64,000 bases of DNA from contig OY730440.1 of the NCBI GenBank assembly GCA_963422655.1, positions 1,860,001 through 1,924,000 on the forward strand. The letters run 5' to 3'. A program made the translations under genes and the position numbers. The DNA is from CATQHS01 sp963422655. Lineage in GTDB: Bacteria; Actinomycetota; Acidimicrobiia; Acidimicrobiales; Aldehydirespiratoraceae. The notes beneath the pieces are model-generated. The model saw only the letters and a program-made list of their open reading frames with translations, was not told the DNA's origin and ran no database searches. Below are positions 34,669-42,161 of the stretch, piece after piece (the stretch's first letter is position 1; every line of letters begins with the position of its first letter).

Positions 34669-35135
34669 ATGATCATGCTGAGTACCGGCTTGAGGGTGAG
34701 TGAAAAGGCATCGATTCGCATCGAGGACTGCGACTCGGACACCGGACGCCTTCGGGTTCTGGGAAAGGGTCTGCGAGAACGCAGGTGCACCTCACGAACG
34801 ATTGGATTCGCGCCCTCCTTGGCCGCGCTCGCTCAGACACGCCTCGAACTCGACGTCCGCCACGACACATGCTGTTCAACCGCCATGGCAAGAAGCTGAC
34901 GGCGAGCGCCCTTCGCAGCCGGGTCTCGCGAGCTGCGACGGACGCGGGACTCTCGCAACACGTGACGCCGCAAATGCTGAGACACAGCGCTGCTACCCAG
35001 CTGGTCGAGTCGGGGGGTTGACATCCGATATGTTCAGCGCCTCTTGGGCCATGCCCGACTGACTACGACCGAGATCTAAACACATGTGGCCGACGAGTCC
35101 CTCCGACGAGTCGTTGTTGAAGCGGACGTTGTCAG
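34669..35135 (+). pseudogene. Tyrosine recombinase (phage integrase/Xer-like) pseudogene
   Basis: The catalytic domain of a tyrosine recombinase is readable in three frames. GLRVSE (first Arg region) and DSDTGRLRVLGKG lie in one frame; LFNRHGKKLTASALRSR and QMLRHSAATQLVESG (H-x-x-R) in a second; VDIRYVQRLLGHARLTTTEI in a third, reached by one extra G in the GGGGGG run near 35017. The nucleophile position T-E-I-Y-T-H-V reads ATC TAA ACA, so the tyrosine codon is a stop. The N-terminal arm/core-binding domain is absent. No activity is possible. Confidence 0.85.
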
Positions 35136-35163
35136 CCGCACAATCGGCATGAGATAGATCCGG

Positions 35164-35928
35164 TCACGCTTGCCGACGGGCACGAGACATGGACATGATA
35201 GACAACTGACAATTATAGACGGTGTCTGGGCTGTAGGGTTCGGCGCGTCCTGGGAAGAGGGCGGAGGGGCCGCCGTCGTTGCTGAAGGCGACATCGGGCG
35301 GAGTCACTTCGACTACTACCCCCTTCGGCTTGGCAATGGCTGGCCTCTCAGCCAGTGGTCTGCTCGGCCAGCTTCTCGACGTCGCCTTCAGTCGGGTCAT
35401 CGTCGGGGTCCGGGATCTCAATCAAACCGATCGTCGCGTCTGGTGGCGACGCCTTGTCGATCCTGTGACGCCGGTCGGCTAACAACGCGGCGAGCAGGTC
35501 ACGAAACTCGGCGTAGATCCGGACCGGGGACTTCGGCGGGTCTCACCGGTCGCCATGTCATTGGTTGGCTCGGCACCGACGCGACCCACGAATCGTCGGT
35601 CAAAAACAGCTCGGTGTAGCTCCTCATCGTGCTCGGGGTCGCTATGGAAGAAGGTGCGAAGCTTGTTTTCGCCGTCCAGTCACTCTTGTCGGAAGTAGGG
35701 GATCTGCGTCACGCTGGGTTGGCCGTCCGGGTCCGGGTTGCCCCGCTCAAGGGTCGGGGCGAGTGGCGTCATCAGCGACGTAGACGACTGCGGGTAGAAG
35801 TTCTCCTCCTCGTGCCACGCGAAGATCGGCTGCCACTTCGCCACCAGCGTGGCAACCTCCTCAGTTGTCAAGTGGTGAGCCGGCGATGGATCTGGGCGCG
35901 CGCCTCGCAGGTCGTCAATCCTGCTCAT
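35164..35928 (-). pseudogene. Decayed gene for an unrecognised soluble protein (about 250 codons)
   Basis: From MSRIDDLRGARPDPSPAHH at 35928 the reading continues through TTEEVATLVAKWQPIFAWHE, PYFRQE, a TGA near 35684 where Trp would be expected, then LRTFFHSDPEHDEELHRAVF; after frameshifts it continues with VRIYAEFRDLLAALLADRRH, IEIPDPDDDP and KGVVVEVTPPDVAFSNDGG. Coding character persists across all three frames, so this is one gene with a nonsense and at least two frameshift lesions. I do not recognise the family. The 38 bases at 35803-35840 recur exactly at 40896-40933. Confidence 0.6.
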
Positions 35929-35989
35929 GACGACGCCACCTCCCCCGGCGCGTCCTCGACCTCTAACAGGTACTCCACGATCGGCCCCC

Positions 35990-36177
35990 ACCTCAGATCC
36001 TGGTCGATCGCCCGATGTCGCGGTGAATGGCCATGCTGGCCAGAGGCGAAGGTCGTTGTCCCGGCACCATTGGAGGAAGACCCGGGTCTGCTCTGCAGTC
36101 CACATCGGCTTGGATTGCTTTGTCTTGGGTTGACGCGGCGGTGTCGCATTTGTAGCGACGTTTTTGGACCAGGCCAA
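35990..36177 (-). pseudogene. Second tyrosine recombinase fragment (N-terminal/core-binding part)
   Basis: The frame from 36177 reads WTAEQTRVFLQWCRDNDLRL, then WPAWPFTATSGDRPGSE, the segment that in actinophage-type integrases precedes the catalytic R-G-E (here degraded to P-G-S-E). Homology then stops and the frame becomes low-complexity GRGRAGGGG before the next pseudogene. It is on the opposite strand from the 34.7-kb integrase remnant, so two different recombinase genes have decayed here. Confidence 0.6.
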
Positions 36178-36265
36178 ATGATAAAGCGTTTTGAGCCGCT
36201 AACGGGTTTAGGAGCTTATCGAAGGTCGCCCAAGCTTCATTACCGGAGCATTACATGGTAACGCG

Positions 36266-38962
36266 TTATATGTTGATTTGTGCGTAGTTGGGGCCGGGTC
36301 CCCAGTTACCTACTATGTTGTTGTTGCCGATGGCTTTTATACGGTATAGGTAGCTGGTTCCTGGGGTGAGGCCGTTTAGCGGGTCTGAGTAGCTGGCCGT
36401 GGTTGTTGTTGCGATCCTGGTGTAGCTTTGGCCGGGCGCTGCGACTCGGCGGTATATCTCATATCCGGAGATAGACCCGAGGGGTGCCGTCCAAGCGACT
36501 GTGACGCTATCGGAGCTGGCTACTGCGGTGATCGCGCTGGGCGATGGTGTGACAATCCGCGCGTAGTTGGATCCTGCCCCCCAGCCACCTACCACATCGG
36601 TGCTGCTAACGGGCTTGACTCGATAATAGTATTCTGCGCCTGGCGTGAGACCGGACAGAGGATCGGTGTAGCTGGCGGTGTTGGCTGTACCGATCTGGGT
36701 GTAAGCACTGGCGCTGATAGCGACCCGACGATACACCTCATAATGGTCCACATCTCCAGCCGGGGCGGTCCAAGCCAACGAGACGTCACTGGCACTCCGA
36801 GTTGCTTGAAGCCCTTGAGCGGCCAGCGAATGCACGCCCGCATAGTTGGCTCCTGATCCCCACCCTCCTACTTCACCGTCGCTGCCTACGGCACGCACCC
36901 GGTAATAGTATTCAACTCCCGGAGTCAAATTAGAAGCCGCGTCTACATAGCTCGGCGTCTCGCTGGTTCCTATCTCACCATAAGCTTGACCATGTACCGC
37001 TCTGCGTCGGTAGATCTTATAGCTGGCAGCGTCTCCTTCGGGCGCATTCCAAGACACAGTGACAGCACCTGCCGTGGCGCTGGCCTGTAACCCGGTCACA
37101 GCCGCAACAGTAGCCGCCGCATAATTTGCTTGGCCGCCCCACACACCAATACTGCCGTCACCGACCGCTTTGATCCTATAATAGTACTCAACTCCTGGCA
37201 CCAAATCCGTAAACGGGTCCTTGAAAGTGCTCGTCTTAGACGTACCAACCTTGATGTAGTCGAACCCGGCTATGGCCGGTCGGCGATGGATCTCATAATG
37301 AGACACCTTGCCTCCCGTAGCCCATGACACAACCACACCATCATCACCAGACTCAGCCTTAAGACCCCAAACAGGATGAGCAGTAACAAAAACAGGATCA
37401 CTATAGTTGCTCTTCAACGCAATATTGTTATAAGCGTACACCCGGTACTCATAGCGCACCCCCGGCGTCAAAACCGAAAACTTATCCAAAGCATTAGTAA
37501 CAGACCTGACGCCAAGACTTTCGAAACCAGTACCACTGTTAGCCACACGCCTATGTATGTAGTATTCGTGAGCTCCTTCCGGTGGAGCCGTCCACAACAA
37601 CTCGGTCCCATCTCGACGAGCCGTTCCAGATGTCAAAACCGGAGGACTAGGCGGTTGAGCATTCTCGGTCAACACCTTGACCCCGAGAAACTCCTCGACC
37701 TCCTTGATGGCCGAAAACACGGAATGACCGCCCACATCATTACAGTCATTAGTGCGGTTCGCGTTAGATGCACCCCCCTTGTGTATGCCATAAGCTCTAC
37801 CCCTATGATCATACCAAGGGCCACCCCGGTCAGCCAAGCAGTTCTTGAGATACTCGCCTTCAACTTTGACAAAAACCGGATCACAAGGAACTGACCGACA
37901 GTTAGACCATTGTTTCCAAATCCCTGTATCAAGTTTGTATTCATTATCGACAACTACGCCGCAAGATATACCGCTGCCATCACCAGTATGGCAAATATAA
38001 TCGCCCAACATGTCCTTTCTATCAACTACACTGGTTACATCGCACATGGATTGCCCGACAGATCCACATCTGTAATTATCCGTCAAGAATACGTCGAGAA
38101 AATAGGGCAGGATGTAAAACTTTGCACTAGCGGTCTTACTTTCTCCCCCATTCACGAAACTAAGCGGAAATTCATGGACATAGTAGGAGCTAGAATAGCA
38201 TGAACTAGCTGAAATAAGGCCGTAGCGGCCGCGGCCGCCGACTTCTTTAGCCGGGAATCCTGTTGTACATAAGGTACCGCTTTCTTTCTTCTTAGAATAC
38301 CCAGGCTGTCCAGCCATGAAATATGCGTATGGCCCACTATATTGGGCAGTTTGATCGTCTATATCTTCAGTCTCTGTTCCGGCCTGAGCGCCTCTCGCTT
38401 CTGCCAACTGGTCCGGCTGGGTTGCGAAGTCCTCGCTATCCCCTGCCAATACGGGCATCGAGTCAGAATCACTCGCGCTGTCCTGCCGCGGTACTGAATC
38501 CGCCTCCTCACCGGGCGCAGCCCCAGGACCAAGATCACCACTGCTTCTTGCCTGTCTGGATGCTCTGTCTTGTTGCCTAGACGCAACGTCAGGCCTCATA
38601 CCAGTGTGGATCACCACATCATCGTGACCAGCCGCGATACGAACCGCCGCCGCACTGGGAGCATCACTACCGTCCAACCACACCCAAGCGCCAAAGTCGC
38701 CGTCATGCTCGATCCCCCAGCCAGCTACCCTGTCAATCTCCAAATCTCGGATCGAAGCCACAATGTCCTTCAAAGGACCGACACGATCCAAACGCCGGAG
38801 AGCCTCTTCGTAAGACACCCCATAATCACGCGCATAAGACTCGACCACCGGATTCGACGAGTCCGGCGCAGCCACACCAACCTCGCCGACTCCCTCAGCC
38901 GAAGCCGAAGGCACCCCCAAAAACCACAACACGGCAACAAAAGCAAGCGTCATCACGGCCAA
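36266..38962 (-). CDS. Pseudoprotease: streptogrisin-like paralogue 3 with all three catalytic residues replaced, five FN3 domains
   Basis: An 898-residue intact frame, paralogous to the two active-looking proteases. Signal peptide MAVMTLAFVAVLWFLGVPSASA; propeptide start with SYARDYGVSYEEALRRLDR and AGWGIEHDG; then an acidic, Ser/Asp/Glu-rich linker (about 125-205) replacing the second half of the propeptide; a degenerate protease domain (about 206-425); five FN3 domains. The His motif LTAGHC reads ISASSC (Ser254), the Asp position reads TASAKF (Ser279), and GDSGGP reads ADRGGP (Arg379). Cysteines of the fold are largely kept, including CDVTS and ICHTG. The frame is open without lesions, so a non-catalytic binding or decoy role is plausible. 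A partial copy lies at 30640-30875. Confidence 0.85.
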   Translation of the reverse strand: MAVMTLAFVAVLWFLGVPSASAEGVGEVGVAAPDSSNPVVESYARDYGVSYEEALRRLDRVGPLKDIVASIRDLEIDRVAGWGIEHDGDFGAWVWLDGSDAPSAAAVRIAAGHDDVVIHTGMRPDVASRQQDRASRQARSSGDLGPGAAPGEEADSVPRQDSASDSDSMPVLAGDSEDFATQPDQLAEARGAQAGTETEDIDDQTAQYSGPYAYFMAGQPGYSKKKESGTLCTTGFPAKEVGGRGRYGLISASSCYSSSYYVHEFPLSFVNGGESKTASAKFYILPYFLDVFLTDNYRCGSVGQSMCDVTSVVDRKDMLGDYICHTGDGSGISCGVVVDNEYKLDTGIWKQWSNCRSVPCDPVFVKVEGEYLKNCLADRGGPWYDHRGRAYGIHKGGASNANRTNDCNDVGGHSVFSAIKEVEEFLGVKVLTENAQPPSPPVLTSGTARRDGTELLWTAPPEGAHEYYIHRRVANSGTGFESLGVRSVTNALDKFSVLTPGVRYEYRVYAYNNIALKSNYSDPVFVTAHPVWGLKAESGDDGVVVSWATGGKVSHYEIHRRPAIAGFDYIKVGTSKTSTFKDPFTDLVPGVEYYYRIKAVGDGSIGVWGGQANYAAATVAAVTGLQASATAGAVTVSWNAPEGDAASYKIYRRRAVHGQAYGEIGTSETPSYVDAASNLTPGVEYYYRVRAVGSDGEVGGWGSGANYAGVHSLAAQGLQATRSASDVSLAWTAPAGDVDHYEVYRRVAISASAYTQIGTANTASYTDPLSGLTPGAEYYYRVKPVSSTDVVGGWGAGSNYARIVTPSPSAITAVASSDSVTVAWTAPLGSISGYEIYRRVAAPGQSYTRIATTTTASYSDPLNGLTPGTSYLYRIKAIGNNNIVGNWGPGPNYAQINI

Positions 38963-39598
38963 GAATCATAGTCACCATCGGCCCGGCCTGTCACCGAGAT
39001 CGTCAGCCGTGAGCTACTTCATCGGTCAGGCGCAGGTGGCAACCGACGCCCTGCGCCACGACAACGAGCCCCGCCGAACGCTGCGCGAGCTGCTCACGAG
39101 TGCTGACGGCGATCCCGGTTGGCTCCCCGAGCGACTCAGATCCCCCCAGAGCGATGTCCACCCCGATGGTGTGGACATCGCTCACCGGCACCGCCGATCA
39201 CTCCGCCGTCGCCTTGTCACCGACACCGGCGAGGCACTCCAAAGCTCACCCTCACCCTCACCCTCACCCGTAATTCACCAACCCCGCCTCAAGCCCAAAC
39301 AAAGCCCAACCCCACAACCGGGGTTCAGACCTTGCACATGCACATATCACGTAACATCCACATGTCACATAACATCACAGTAGTGTCGGAGGGGCGAGTA
39401 GAACCCTCGACCCACGCCAATCGTCGCTACCTTAAGGACCAGCTCGAAGGTCAAGAGGTTGATCTTTGGGGCCGGACGGCCGATAATGAAGGTGTCCTCC
39501 GGTACTGCGCCGGAGGGAAGACGTGAGTTCCGGAGTGCCAGGCCGAGGACCCGCCGAGAGGTAGGTCGACTAGGACGGGAGCCGGGACTTTCGCATTT
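38963..39598. other. Apparently non-coding stretch between paralogue 3 and the toxin-antitoxin region
   Basis: About 640 bases in which I see no credible gene. It contains a (CTCACC)n microsatellite near 39247-39272, the strong hairpin at 39150-39182, and a smaller one AACCCC/GGGGTT near 39314-39329. Open frames on both strands are short and low-complexity. It may include remnants too decayed to name. Confidence 0.4.
39150..39182. repeat. Perfect 12-bp inverted repeat with 9-base loop
   Basis: AGCGATGTCCAC (39150-39161) and GTGGACATCGCT (39171-39182) are exact inverted copies around CCCGATGGT. There is no T-run on either side, so it is not an obvious intrinsic terminator. A protein-binding palindrome, REP-like element or end of a lost element are possible. 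Confidence 0.6.
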
Positions 39599-39845
39599 TT
39601 GGTCATCCGTTGGTCACCTCGATCACGCCAGCTCGCCGACCTCGAAATCGCCAGCGGCTCGGTCAACGCCGCACGCCTCGAACACGCTCTATGCGACGCC
39701 GGATTCACACCGGACAACGAACACGTGTGGCGATGGACGACCGAGGGGCACCAATCCAAGAGCCATCATCAAGTTCGAACTCCTTGCCGACCTCCCCAAT
39801 CAACCTGCCAACGAAATAGTGTCCTTCGATGCCTGTGACCAGCTA
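39599..39845 (+). pseudogene. Small frameshifted gene remnant of unknown family
   Basis: One frame reads VNAARLEHALCDAGFTPDNE and HVWRWTTEG; after a shift near 39748 another frame reads AIIKFELLADLPNQPANEIV and then SFD. Together they look like one small (about 80 residue) soluble protein broken by an indel. It ends at the interspersed repeat at 39846. The function is unknown. Confidence 0.45.
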
Positions 39846-39893
39846 GACACCCGAGAGGTTCTGGCACCGCTCTGGCAAGGGTGTGCGTGTCGG
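39846..39893. repeat. Interspersed palindromic repeat, copy 2
   Basis: A 48-base relative of 30561-30613. It has GACACCC at one end, GTGTCGG at the other, and the shared core GGTTCTGGCACCGCTC with CAAG. It precedes the antitoxin gene by about 100 bases. Confidence 0.5.
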
Positions 39894-39973
39894 AGGGGGG
39901 ACTGCAATCCTGCGTACACGCGCCTCGTGGACCGTCACCCTGATCGTCACGTGACCATCACCCAACAGGGGAT

Positions 39974-39996
39974 GGTGTATACGTACTATAATACCA
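39974..39996 (+). promoter_or_regulatory. Leaderless promoter and probable operator of the antitoxin-toxin pair
   Basis: TATAAT at 39987-39992 lies 6 bases before the ATG at 39999, so the mRNA is probably leaderless. The surrounding GGTGTATACGTACTATA-type sequence is an imperfect inverted repeat (TATA...TATA, GGT...ACC), which would let the antitoxin repress its own promoter. An in-frame ATG at 39972 lies before the -10 and is not favoured. Confidence 0.5.
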
Positions 39997-39998
39997 TC

Positions 39999-40262
39999 AT
40001 GGCAAAGGAGAAGGTGACTCTCACGCTCAACACCGAGCAGCTCGAGGAACTCCGTTCGCTGGTCGACGCCCGGAGCCTGTCGTCGACCGTCGACCATGCC
40101 GTGAGTGCCTACCTGTCGCGGCTACGGCACTTCCGAGCTGTTGATCAGTGGCTGGCCGAACTCGAGGCCCAACACGGTCCAGTCGCTCCGGAAACCCTCG
40201 AGTGGGCTGCACAGATAGTCGACGAGTGGGAATCCAGTGACCGACCAGCCACGGCGAGTTGA
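39999..40262 (+). CDS. Antitoxin of a VapBC-like pair (ribbon-helix-helix-like N-terminus)
   Basis: An 87-residue protein. The N-terminus KEKVTLTLNTEQLEELRSLV, then SLSSTVDHAVSAYLSRLR, has the strand-helix-helix pattern of a ribbon-helix-helix DNA-binding domain; the C-terminal helix region would wrap the toxin. Its TGA is directly followed by the GTG of the PIN gene, with zero spacing, ensuring coupled translation. The promoter appears leaderless and palindromic. It lies between two IS-related remnants in the island. Confidence 0.8.
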   Translation: MAKEKVTLTLNTEQLEELRSLVDARSLSSTVDHAVSAYLSRLRHFRAVDQWLAELEAQHGPVAPETLEWAAQIVDEWESSDRPATAS

Positions 40263-40670
40263 GTGCTCCTCCTCGACAGTGAAGCGATCTCGGCTGTTGC
40301 CCATGGTCCAGATCTCAGGCGGGATCGGGTCCGAGCGCTCGTGATGGAAATGCGATCTCGGGATCTGCCGATCGCAACGGTCGCCGCTGTCCTCGCCGAG
40401 GTAGTCCGCGGTCGGCCAGCTGACACCGGAGTCTTCGCAGGCCTACGACGCGAACGGGTCGAGGTCCATCCCGTCGATAGTCGCGTTGGCGTGCGAGCCG
40501 GTCAGTTGCTCGGCGCGGTCGGCGCCGGATCAGAGATGGCAATCGACGCCTTCCTGGTTGCCGACGCCGACCTGCGGGGAGGAGCTGTCATAGCCACATG
40601 CGACACCGACGACCCACGCCGCCTTGCATCATCGGCCACGCAAGTACACATCGCATCCCTCGATCCTTGA
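40263..40670 (+). CDS. PIN-domain toxin, VapC-like ribonuclease
   Basis: A 135-residue PIN domain. The acidic metal-binding residues are in place: Asp5 (LLLDSEA), Glu46 (VLAEVVRG), Asp95 (EMAIDAFLVADAD) and the Asp114 region (IATCDTDDPRRL). VapC toxins cleave tRNA or rRNA in the cytoplasm when the antitoxin is degraded; the target here cannot be predicted. The GTG start abuts the antitoxin stop. The gene looks intact. Confidence 0.85.
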   Translation: MLLLDSEAISAVAHGPDLRRDRVRALVMEMRSRDLPIATVAAVLAEVVRGRPADTGVFAGLRRERVEVHPVDSRVGVRAGQLLGAVGAGSEMAIDAFLVADADLRGGAVIATCDTDDPRRLASSATQVHIASLDP

Positions 40671-40744
40671 TCGCGTTGGACACTGAGACTCACACGTCCG
40701 TTGACCAGGGCTGAGCCTGCCAAAACCGCGTCACACTCACTTTG

Positions 40745-40940
40745 GTGTGTCAGATCCTCAAGAACCATGACATCAACCCTGCACCAGGAGCACCGAAGTG
40801 ACCTGGACCGAGTTCTTGCGGTCCCACGCTGCCGTCGCGTGCGACTTCTGCACCGTCTACACCGCCACGCCGAACAAACTCAACGCCGTCGCGCCCTCCT
40901 CCTCGTGCCACGCGAAGATCGGCTGCCACTTCGTCAACCG
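40745..40940 (+). mobile_element. Second transposase remnant, mosaic with a copy of the 35.8-kb pseudogene
   Basis: Bases 40745-40896 are about 96 percent identical by eye to 30990-31140 (VCQILKNHDINPAP, then VTWTEFLRSHAAVACDF), including the same frameshift between the two pieces. From 40896 to 40933 the sequence switches to an exact 38-base copy of 35803-35840 from the unrelated pseudogene, then ends. The junction is a clean chimera produced by recombination. Confidence 0.75.
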
Positions 40941-40971
40941 CTAACGATTCGGCGACACTCTGTAAATCCGA

Positions 40972-40990
40972 AACCCCCGAACCGAGGGTT
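40972..40990 (-). terminator. Possible terminator of tRNA-Ala
   Basis: AACCC and GGGTT arms around CCGAACCGA form a short hairpin about 30 bases beyond the tRNA 3' end on the minus strand, followed there by a short TTT run. A second small palindrome, GATGTC-TCGC-GACATC, lies at 41002-41017. Weak evidence. Confidence 0.3.
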
Positions 40991-41021
40991 CAGGAGGTTC
41001 CGATGTCTCGCGACATCACAC

Positions 41022-41099
41022 TGGTGGAGCTGATGGGACTCGAACCCACGACCCCCTGCTTGCAAAGCAGGTGCTCTAGCCAGGCTGAGCTACAGCCCC
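41022..41099 (-). tRNA. tRNA-Ala (anticodon TGC)
   Basis: A cloverleaf on the minus strand. Acceptor GGGGCTG pairs with CAGCTCC with one G-T pair, anticodon stem CCTGC/GCAGG encloses the loop TTTGCAA giving TGC, and the T-loop is GTTCGAGTC. The 3' CCA is encoded. Its 3' end faces the accessory island, the usual geometry for tyrosine-recombinase integration, but I found no second copy of its 3' end in the window. Confidence 0.95.
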
Positions 41100-41151
41100 G
41101 GATGCTCCAGGTTAGGGGGTAGATCTGCGATCGGGTCCAAAACCCGTTGCT

Positions 41152-42054
41152 CTAAGGAGCCAGCGGTCGCCCGAATGGCAGTTCGGCCTGCCAAGTGGAC
41201 AGGAAGGCCTCGGCGGTGTAACAGGCGGCGAGGAAGGGTCCATCGGGGTGGCCCACGGCTTCGGCCACCAATTCGGTCACCGTGGTGGTCACCGCGGCCC
41301 GTACATCGTCGTCGCTCGCGCCGGGGTCGCTCCAAGCCGCGATGGTCGAGCCCGCCAGCACCACGAAGTCGGGCAGGGCCAGGATGCCCCGGCGTCGGCA
41401 TACGGCCAAGGCTCGGGCTGTGTAGGGCAGACGCCCGCAGGGGACCAGCGCCTCGGTTCTCAGTCCTTCGGCGACGGCATGGTTCACGACGCCCATCCTC
41501 GAGCCCGTGAACACCACATCTGCCGGCGTCGTCAACACGCTGTCGCCGGGTGCGGAGATGACCTCGGCACCCCGCTGAGCGGCGGCGGCGGCCAGTGCCG
41601 GACCGGCTGGGCCGGCCCCCTCGATCACCACTGTCCGCCCGTCGAGCCCCACTGCCGCGTCGGCCGAGACTGCCGCCGACAACCCTTCGCACTCGTGGGC
41701 GAAAGGGCCGATCCGGCTCCGGGGGTCGGCACCCCGCAGCGAGGCCAAGTCGGTCTCGTCCACTCCCTTGGCTGCATCGGGCAGGTAGGTGCGGTCGGCC
41801 ACCAGCGGAGCCGCCTCTTCGACGAAGGCGGTCACGGCCCGGGCCCGTTCAGCACTGTCGGCGTTGATGCCAGCCGACGCCCCGCTGTGGCGCATCCCCA
41901 AGACGGCGTAGGTGTAGGTCTGGGACCGGGCCAAGTCCTCGACTCCGCCCCTGAGCACCTTGCGGGCCGCTCGAACCGGTCCCGACGACGCCTCGGCCCC
42001 GTCGAGGTCGATGGCCACGAAGGCATCGGCGCCGGACAGTTTCACGATTCGCAT
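41152..42054 (-). CDS. Amino-acid-dehydrogenase-like (Glu/Leu/Phe/Val dehydrogenase fold) protein
   Basis: A 300-residue protein resembling leucine/glutamate dehydrogenases in outline. The N-terminal half has SGGxxG-like LRGGVEDLARSQTYTYAVLG and GMRHSGASAGI; the C-terminal half is a Rossmann domain with VVIEGAGPAGPALAAAAAQRG and the later LPDFVVLAGS. It is shorter than the typical 350-450 residues and the substrate lysines normally found in this family are not evident, so the reaction is uncertain. It starts with ATG at 42054 and stands alone between tRNA-Ala and the sulfatase. Confidence 0.6.
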   Translation of the reverse strand: MRIVKLSGADAFVAIDLDGAEASSGPVRAARKVLRGGVEDLARSQTYTYAVLGMRHSGASAGINADSAERARAVTAFVEEAAPLVADRTYLPDAAKGVDETDLASLRGADPRSRIGPFAHECEGLSAAVSADAAVGLDGRTVVIEGAGPAGPALAAAAAQRGAEVISAPGDSVLTTPADVVFTGSRMGVVNHAVAEGLRTEALVPCGRLPYTARALAVCRRRGILALPDFVVLAGSTIAAWSDPGASDDDVRAAVTTTVTELVAEAVGHPDGPFLAACYTAEAFLSTWQAELPFGRPLAP

Positions 42055-42161
42055 CCTCGGCGACCAGTCTGACAGGTATCAGGATGCGGGCCGCGCCGAT
42101 AGCGGACCAAGTCGTGTCGATACCAGCGATGAGCAGCAATGCGCCAGTACGCCGGATGTGG

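Noticed and set aside
35680..36177. A single 165-codon gene
   Set aside because: The frame joins an integrase fragment to the start of an unrelated protein through low-complexity Gly/Arg codons; both parts are decayed.
39247..39272. CTCACC repeats as a functional array
   Set aside because: A short simple-sequence run in non-coding DNA with no further structure.
41022..41047. Integration (att) duplication of the tRNA-Ala 3' end
   Set aside because: I looked for a second copy of the 3' tRNA sequence in the island and near 23.3 kb and saw none.
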